From Stomoxys calcitrans (lineage: Eukaryota; Arthropoda; Insecta; Diptera; Muscidae), in the NCBI RefSeq assembly GCF_963082655.1, contig NC_081555.1, positions 175,559,896 through 175,623,895 on the forward strand: a stretch of 64,000 nt of DNA, written 5' to 3'. The notes below the pieces were generated by a model. It made no database searches and was not told where the DNA came from. It worked only from the letters and a program-made list of their open reading frames with translations. Every line of letters begins with the position of its first letter. Position 1 is the first letter of the stretch. Below are positions 58,038 through 64,000 of the stretch, one piece after another. Made by a program: the position numbers and the translations under genes.

Positions 58038-59111
58038 CTTGTCCGAGGGTATAGTACGCGATTTTTGCGTAATCACGGCCGGAGTTACAATATTGGCACT
58101 GGCTACACCAACACCTCCACCACCACCGCCAGCATTGCCACCTCCCATCCCTGATAAATTGCCTTGGCCTACTGCATTCACACCTGCTGCTGCGGCCGAT
58201 GCGGTTGCTGCAGCGGCCGACATCGAATTGGAACTGGCCGAAGAGCAGCAAGACGAGGACGACGAAGAACAAACCGAAACATCGGTGGTGTGACGTTTGA
58301 TGCTGCATGGTGTGCAAGAAGAGCTATTCTGGGAATTCAACGAGGTGGCGGCAGTGCAAGGAGCTGACATTGACGTAGATGGCCTTGCAAATTGCATGTG
58401 ATGTGATTGCTGTTGTGGTTGGTGTTGATGCTGATGATGTTGCGAGTGTGACGAATGTTGCTGATGATTATGATGATGATGTTGCGAATATGAGGCTGCT
58501 GAAGACGATGAGGCTGATGAGGAATTGTTATGATGATGATGTTGCTTCTGGGTCATATTGCCAACACCACCACCACCTCCACCTCCTACTGTGCTTGACG
58601 ATTGAGCGGAGGAGCAATAGGCAGGAGGCTGATGGTGTACAGCCACTGCTGCTGCTGTGGAAGCCGATGCCGAAACGGACGGCGACGAGGAGGTCGAGGA
58701 AGATGGTGTTAGCAGCGAATGAGTTGATTGATTTTTATTATGATAACGATCCTGCTGCTGTTGTTGTTTTTGATTATTGTTGTAGTTATGATTGCTGGCA
58801 GCATTAGACATCATTGTTGAATGCTGATAATGATGTTGGTTGAAAGACGAGCAGCCGTTATTTGAGGACCCTGTGGACGATGATGTGGAATGGGAACGTT
58901 TATTATGCTGGCCGCTATTATTAGTGGCAGTCGTGGTAGTTGTTTGCGTATAGGGATTGTTGTGGGGACCAGCGCCAGCGCTGACCACTATGGCTGTGGT
59001 GGTGTGCTGATGATGGTGATGATGTTGACGTTGTTGATGGTGTTGCTGAGGCTGATGTTGCAAGGGACCAATTGGCGAAGTCGGAGTTTCAATGGATGAA
59101 GTTGTCGACAT
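58038..59111 (-). CDS. First coding exon of a host low-complexity protein
   Basis: 358 codons (MSTTSSIETPTSPIGPLQHQ ... RTIPSDK) ending exactly at a consensus donor AAG/GTGAGTAC (58037-58031) in phase 0. The start is supported by an in-frame TGA 48 nt upstream (59157-59159) and no earlier ATG in frame. The peptide is dominated by His/Gln-rich runs (20-36, about 90-120, 190-245), Ser runs, an Ala-rich stretch and Gly runs, typical of regulatory or RNA-related fly proteins with disordered N termini. A candidate acceptor TTTCTGTTACAG/G places the exon 5' boundary at 59242, leaving 131 nt of 5' UTR. No domain is present, so the gene cannot be named. Downstream exons are outside what I can recognise. 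Confidence 0.8.
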
Positions 59112-59242
59112 TTCGTGACTTGGAAGGTGTGGGTTTCTCTGCTTTGCGTTGGGCCCTCAAACAAAACCCACCAAAACTTTGTTTCACCCTAATGTTGCCC
59201 TTTTAGATGTATATTTAAACACTTGTCATTAAAGCACAAAAC

Positions 59243-60129
59243 CTGTAACAGAAAAAAAGTGTTTGCTAAAATTATTTATGTTATTTTTAAATTAAAAGAT
59301 TATATTGTGGAATCCAAAAAAATAGAGGATAAAACAACATATGGGGCTATTCTTTGTTAGGGCTTTCATACAGAACAAAATCCATGTTAATCTCTTAAAT
59401 ACCTTCTTCTCTCTATCACTCAAATGGTTCCCATATGTTGATAAATGTCACCCTCTAATATTTCCCATGCCTCCCTGGTCCCGGAATAAAATCCACACAC
59501 TCAACAAACAAAGTATTTGCTCTCTCTTTCTCTGTCACACAATTTGTCTCTCCCCATCAACATTTCTCACACCCACATTTATTTAAACACTGTGATATCC
59601 ATAACCTTTTTCTCCCGCTCTCAGCCCAACACCCCATGCAAGGCTGCTACTATTCTGTTGCCCATGCTTCGCATTAGAAATACAATTTCCCTAGTGTTGT
59701 CATGTGCCTCTGCTGTTATAATCCACACATAGAGCAATGTTGTTCTTGTTGCTTTTGTTGTTTTTGTTACACATTCTTTAATTCGTATGCAAATAAATAC
59801 TTTATAAAATCTATTACAGACTGTTACAAACATAAGACAGACAGGCACAAACAGGCAGACAACCATATGAAAGTAAAAAAATATACAAATGCGTGAGCTA
59901 ATGCCAAAGGCAAGCTAAAGATTTTACTTTTCTTTTGCTGAGTGTAATATGAGTGTGAGTGGGCGGGGGTGTGTGAGTGTTTTTAAACACCGATAGACGA
60001 TGTCTGCCTGTCGTATGTACGTATGTACATACAGCACAGGTTAGTGAATTTGTTGACAAATTTCATAGGCAAAAACAGCAACAACAACATTTAGAGGCAA
60101 TGCTTATTAGAAATAGTAGAAGGCAACGG
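59243..60129. other. Sequence upstream of the host exon, no gene recognised
   Basis: AT-rich with CT-rich patches. If the acceptor at 59242 is used, this is intron; otherwise it may hold the promoter. No defensible core promoter was seen. Confidence 0.45.
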
Positions 60130-60150
60130 TAGATTCCTAGAATTTATAAA

Positions 60151-60328
60151 ATGGAACATTTGGTTTGGTTGGATACGCCGTTTGGGCGATTTACCACCTT
60201 TCTTCCAATTGTTTTGATGTCTGTGCCAATTTTGCAAATATGCAAGAATTTCAACGTAAGTACATCAAATGTAGCATATAATTTATTAAATGCGTTTTAT
60301 TTTGTATGGGTTGCAGGCAATTGTATGA
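60151..60328 (+). CDS. Candidate two-exon small ORF (38 residues, one membrane helix)
   Basis: Exon 1 is 60151-60255 (35 codons, MEHLVWLDTPFGRFTTFL ...), exon 2 60317-60328 (Ala-Ile-Val-stop). The intron 60256-60316 is 61 nt, GTAAGT to TTGCAG/G, the usual fly length. The ATG has a good context (AAAATGG) and an in-frame TAG at 60130. An AATAAA lies at 60365, 37 nt after the stop. Residues 14-31 are hydrophobic (FTTFLPIVLMSVPILQI), so a single membrane-spanning peptide is possible. I do not recognise a family. All the signals are short and could coincide by chance; coding status is a hypothesis. Confidence 0.35.
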
Positions 60329-60419
60329 TGTCACCAAATTCAAAATGACAATGGGGGTTTTCCAAATAAACGTAAGTTGGAAAACTCCATGCACGTATAT
60401 TGTATTGCAAATTCTAAAT

Positions 60420-60500
60420 TTGCCCATAAAAATTCCTATAAGAAACAGGAGCAAACTTCACATATGAGTCCTGTTCGATTCAACTTTTAAGCTCAATGGA
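60420..60500 (-). mobile_element. SINE tail fragment, minus strand
   Basis: AATTCCTATAAGAAACAGG and AAGCTCAATGGA correspond to the SINE tail. The rest is absent; the fragment is fused directly to a retrotransposon remnant at 60500. Confidence 0.7.
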
Positions 60501-61125
60501 GAAAGTTGGGAACCACAACTTTGAGATAGTGGGTAACTTTATCTACCACGGCACCGCCGTAACCGAAACGAATGACACCAGTTTTGAGATAAAGCAAAGA
60601 ATAATACTGGCAAACAGATGCTACTATGGACTAAGTAAGCAGTTTAGAAACAAGGCCACCTCTCGACAAACGAAGATTACACTGATACTACCCGTGTTAT
60701 TATATGGTTCTGAAACATGGGTACTTGTGAAAGCAGATGTAGCAGTGCTTGGAGTATTTGAGAGGAAGATTCTTCGTAAAATATATGGACCAGTTTGCGT
60801 TAATGGAGAATATAGGCGACGTATGAACCACGAGCTGTATGACGACGATAGAACAGTTACACGCATCAAAATACAACGGCTGCGTTGACTAGGTCATGTT
60901 GTCAGAATGGACGAAGAAGCTCCAGCAAAGAAGTCTTTTGAAGCTAACACGATGGCACACGCAAACCGGGAAGACCAACAGCCCGAAGGAAAGATATAAC
61001 GATGGGAGACACCTCGAAACTTGGTGTCAGAGATTTTGGAATGAGCGCAGAAGATCGAGGCGCTTGGAACGCTTTTCTACGTTCGGCTTGTGAAACAAAT
61101 GTTCTGTCATAGCCAATTAAAGTAA
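60500..61125 (+). pseudogene. Non-LTR retrotransposon ORF2 C-terminal remnant
   Basis: Frame 60496-60888 reads NDTSFEIKQRIILANRCYYG, LILPVLLYGSETW, FERKILRKIYGPVCVNGEYR and RIKIQRLR, then a stop, LGHVVRMDEEAPAKKSFEA and, after frameshifts, a tail equivalent to NRRSWKAFL. It is the longest piece of this family in the window, covering the region after RT domain 7 to the ORF end. A deletion is seen between KIT and LILPV. Inactive. Confidence 0.85.
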
Positions 61126-61130
61126 AATAA

Positions 61131-61342
61131 GTGGCCTCCTATGTATTCGTAGTCGGAGGCGTGCTGCATAACAACTCCACTTGACAGAGAAGTTTAAACG
61201 TGGCAGCACACCTCACAAAAGTAGCCAGCTTTAGTATGGGTATAGCAAACGCTGAACATTTTTCTGACGTTCCCGCCGGGGTTTGAACTCAAGTGTTCGG
61301 CATCATAGGCGGACATGTTAACCTCTGTGCTACGGTCGGTTC
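61131..61342 (-). mobile_element. Diverged SINE, minus strand
   Basis: The head at the right (GCGCCTATGATGCCGAACAC-like on the minus strand, with GTTTGAACTC near box B) and the body (GCATAACAACTCCACTTGAC) are recognisable, but the tail end is truncated at ATGTATTCGTAG. Confidence 0.75.
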
Positions 61343-61660
61343 CCATATATTACAGATAGAATGACATTTAATTGTTATTTTCTGGGAATGTTGCTATAGA
61401 TATGGAAAAAACAATTAGCTATTCAAAATTTTGTCGTCTGAGGGAGAGGATCCGTTCCCTTTTTACTCTTAATTTCACAAACACCCGAGCTCGGAGGTGA
61501 GCCAATTGAAGTAAGCAAATTTTTGTATTTTATTTAACTTCCAAACGGGAGAAAGTGGAGCTATTTGACCATGAGAATGAATGGAAGTTGTTATGGATTG
61601 CAAAACGGAAACTGTCAAAAACACAGTCGGATCGGACACAGGGAATACACCATTAGTGGA
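61343..61660. other. Unassigned sequence
   Basis: Nothing recognised. Confidence 0.4.
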
Positions 61661-61663
61661 GGT

Positions 61664-61987
61664 TCAAGGTGAATCTTTGTTTGCAATCCATTTGGGGTTC
61701 TTGCGAACGACAAACCCCTTCAAACGGAAATGTAGACGTAGAATGAGAATATTTGCTTTAAATGAAAGACAATTGGATTGAGGTACAAATTTGTTTATAG
61801 AACCGAATTTTCCAAACAAAATTAAGGGTTTAAGTGTAAAAGGAGCCTCCCTACCATTGACGACCTTATAATTCCTGATGTCTTGAAAATGGACTACAAT
61901 AGGTGGCGGTCGATCTTCAAGGTCTGCGTTCACTCGATAGCTGCCCACAGCTTCTGCTACCTGAATGCTATCTAGGAAATTTTGCAA
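61664..61987 (-). pseudogene. Possible retrotransposon ORF1-like fragment
   Basis: The frame contains AVGSYRVNADLEDRPPPIVV then HFQD and a basic middle (LRLHFRLKGFVVRKNPKW). The RPxPIVVxF pattern resembles ORF1-type nucleic-acid-binding segments of insect non-LTR elements. No start or end support. It could equally be a chance frame. Confidence 0.3.
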
Positions 61988-62223
61988 ATTTCCTCCATAA
62001 GCATTCTATTAAGGAGCAGCAAACTTCTAACATATCAATGAGTGCTGTCCGATTCAAGATTAAGCTCAATGATAAGGGTATCGAATGGTGCAGTAACTCA
62101 AAAATGTCGCCAGTATTAGGAGGGGATAACCACCGATGAAATTTTTTTCTGTTGCCCAGTATTCGAATCCAGGCGTTCAGTGTTATAGGCGAACATACTA
62201 CCGTCTGCGCTACGGTGGCCTCC
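61981..62223 (-). mobile_element. tRNA-derived SINE with internal deletion
   Basis: Head GGAGGCCACCGTAGCGCAGA at the right with box A intact, box B decayed, tail GCATTCTATTAAGGAGC at the left. The middle GTCGCACTGCGGC segment is missing. Nearly flush with another remnant at 62224. Confidence 0.85.
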
Positions 62224-63170
62224 GGTGACCTATGGTGGAATCCTATCTAGACCCCCTTGAAACGCCGCCTTATCTGAAGGTTATCTCTTAGAGCGCTGAA
62301 TTTCACGCTATACATCATGTAGATCTACCCTCATATATCTGGACAGACGATGCCTATCCACAAGATGGTGATTGGGATGATCTCTGCGATAACAGCCCAG
62401 TTGATACTGCTCAGACAACATGTTGTTGTGCTTTCGACTTCGTCTCCTGATGCAGGTCGGTCAAATGACAGCGCATCGCAGTACGTAGGGCAGCATTCCA
62501 ACAAATTTTAGTGCACTGCGTGTTGCTCAGATGGCGCTACAAAGTTTATCACTGACTGGCCAATTGCTTTGGTATACACAGTGTTGCCAGTATTTTTTGT
62601 TCCAAGTCACCAAATGTAGTATGTAGTAAGTATTACTATTTAAATATTGGAGTTTAATTGTTGAACTAAAATAAGCGTCATGTTAGAGTATGTCCTGGAT
62701 CTCATATCATCATACGTATTTTGCAATATGGCACCAAATTACTATCGTTGAATAAAAAATACTGATAAGACCAATTAAACATTTAAATTTTAAAATACAT
62801 ACCAAATTATAACCAAAAATTAGTTCCCAAAAAAATTCCAATTTTCGCTTCGAATCCCCATCAAATCCCCAAGCCCCCAAGCAAAAAGTTTCGTTCAAAT
62901 TTTCGAAAAGCAAAATCCCCAATGTTGAGAGAAATCCTCAATATTGGAACACAGGGTATGCACGTGACACGAATATGCAGTCAAGAAATTTTAATCAAGT
63001 CAGGGGATCATGCGTGACCATTATTTTAAAAAAATTGCACTGCCTGTGTGAAACCATATTTTCTCACGAGAACATTCAGAAGAAATCAAGACTCACAATC
63101 CCGCTGCCACAAAAAAAAGCCGAACAGACCATCGCCCAGTGGGATAGAATCAATTTCGCCCAAATTTTCA
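62224..63170. other. Unassigned sequence
   Basis: GC-richer DNA at 62230-62560 looks like decayed coding material (possibly retroelement), but no motif was identified. The rest is AT-rich. Confidence 0.4.
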
Positions 63171-63346
63171 ACAAAGTGACACCTCTTTGGAAGAAGTTAT
63201 ACATGACATAGTACCTTACAAATGTTGCCCCAGCATTAGGAGGGATAAACCACCGCTGAAAATTTGTTGATGGTCTCGCCAGGATTCGAACACAGGCGTT
63301 CAGCGTCATAGGCGGACATGGTAACCTCTGCGCTACGGTGGCCTCC
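63171..63346 (-). mobile_element. 3'-truncated SINE, minus strand
   Basis: Head GGAGGCCACCGTAGCGCAGA at the right end with box A intact and a box B-like GTTCGAATCC; the body stops at GGTGTCAC. CAACAAA at both flanks (63169 and 63346) may be the target duplication, which would make the truncation original. Confidence 0.88.
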
Positions 63347-63364
63347 AACAAATACCTACATTAA

Positions 63365-63545
63365 TCAAATTATATGAATGGATACGCGAAAGGCCTGGGC
63401 CCTGAAAGTCCTCATCCTATGCATACCAAAATCATACAATCCCATGGCAGCCGGCTGTACGTACCGGATTGACTCGATGAAATCCTTCATCGGCAAGGGC
63501 TGCCGCCCCAGTGTACATCACTTTGGTACAACAACAACCAAAATT
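63365..63545 (+). repeat. Probable non-LTR 3' tail ending in CAA repeats
   Basis: GGCAGCCGGCTGTACGTACC, GGATTGACTCGATGAAATCC, TCATCGGCAAGGGCTGCCGC and a final ACAACAACAAC. The simple CAA end and GC-rich body read like a retrotransposon 3' end, by pattern recall. Only one copy is in the window. Confidence 0.4.
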
Positions 63546-64000
63546 AAGTTATTTAAAGAAGAATATAGGTATTTAAAAATTCTCCTTTTTTGCCAAACTG
63601 TTCGATAGTAGTATTTTTTAAATAAAAATGTTTACCTTTGTTTAAAAATGTTTACCTCGGTGGCATGCAATAACAAATAGCAATAAAATAAAATACAGCA
63701 AATATTGTCTCTCCAATTTTTGCAGTCTTTTTCGAAAGAGGCAAAAAAGTGTCAAATTAGCCGTCCAGTCACACAACGGTAACTCTGGCCTGTTTGTTAA
63801 GCTTCTATTACACGATCAGACATGTCATATGAGCTGTCACTTTCTGTATTCATAGAGGCGCTATTACGCAGCATGTAAATGTCTTATGACATGTCACTTT
63901 TTGTATTGACATGCGATTGGAAAAGTTTGTCAAAATTGTAAATTTATATACGATTCATCATTTCTTTTTATAGGAACCTGTATGTTATTTTCGTATGACA
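63546..64000. other. AT-rich unique sequence
   Basis: CATGTCATATGAGCTGTCAC and TTATGACATGTCACTTTTTG at 63828 and 63882 suggest a short local repeat. No gene was seen. Confidence 0.45.

Noticed and set aside
58379..58807. 142-codon plus-strand frame opposite the host exon
   Set aside because: Antisense of trinucleotide-rich coding sequence; the minus strand has the splice donor and start.

Overview
This window looks like intergenic and intronic DNA from a higher dipteran, probably a muscoid (calyptrate) fly. The reasons are the very high density of decayed transposons, the AT-rich background, DD41D (rosa-type) and irritans-type mariner remnants, Penelope-like, LOA/R1-like and other non-LTR retroelement remnants, and a candidate 61-nt GT-AG intron of typical fly size. 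The species call is inference. There are no operons or bacterial features. Host coding sequence is sparse: one convincing low-complexity first coding exon on the minus strand (58038-59111) and one candidate 38-residue two-exon small ORF on the plus strand (60151-60328).

Layout. 1-3.6 kb: unique sequence, then a long telomere-like hexamer tract (C strand CCCTTA) running into about 0.8 kb of pure pyrimidine tract, a mariner pseudogene whose 5' end is duplicated, and the first of many tRNA-derived SINE copies. 4.66-10.7 kb: two arrays of a 21-22 bp palindromic minisatellite, one split by a 476-bp hAT-type MITE, with a LOA/R1-like retrotransposon wreck between them. 11-15.8 kb: SINEs nested in non-LTR retrotransposon pieces, hAT debris and tandem duplications. 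16.2-35.6 kb: a patchwork of two families of long repeat-bearing elements, here called A (ends in a TATACCCTCCACCATGG-like motif, internal roughly 100-bp units) and B (ends in TAATACCCTACACC-like and GTCGGGC-like motifs), with twin 237-bp mariner MITEs, a foldback element, a five-unit 34-bp repeat carrying perfect CRE motifs, and a 724-bp hAT MITE inserted in a family A copy. 35.65-42.6 kb: a 29-bp palindromic minisatellite in two inverted arrays around 2 kb of unique sequence; the second array is interrupted by a retrotransposon fragment. 46.8-51.7 kb: a Penelope-like element (PLE) with an intact 840-codon ORF on the minus strand, facing a 5'-truncated copy on the plus strand whose translation is identical. 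Together they form a nearly 5-kb inverted repeat with hammerhead-like motifs near both outer ends. 54.9-56.5 kb and 60.4-63.5 kb: more SINEs, a deleted mariner and non-LTR remnants around the host exon.

How the parts work together. The only self-sufficient element visible is the left PLE, whose reverse transcriptase and GIY-YIG endonuclease could in principle move it. SINEs depend on non-LTR machinery, and two copies sit inside non-LTR remnants with clear target-site duplications. The MITEs depend on absent mariner or hAT transposases. The palindromic minisatellites encode no plausible protein despite long open frames. The most noteworthy items are the inverted PLE pair with its degenerate hammerhead motif, the SINE family with head-to-head chimeras, the three unrelated minisatellites with unit-level dyad symmetry, and the candidate small ORF.
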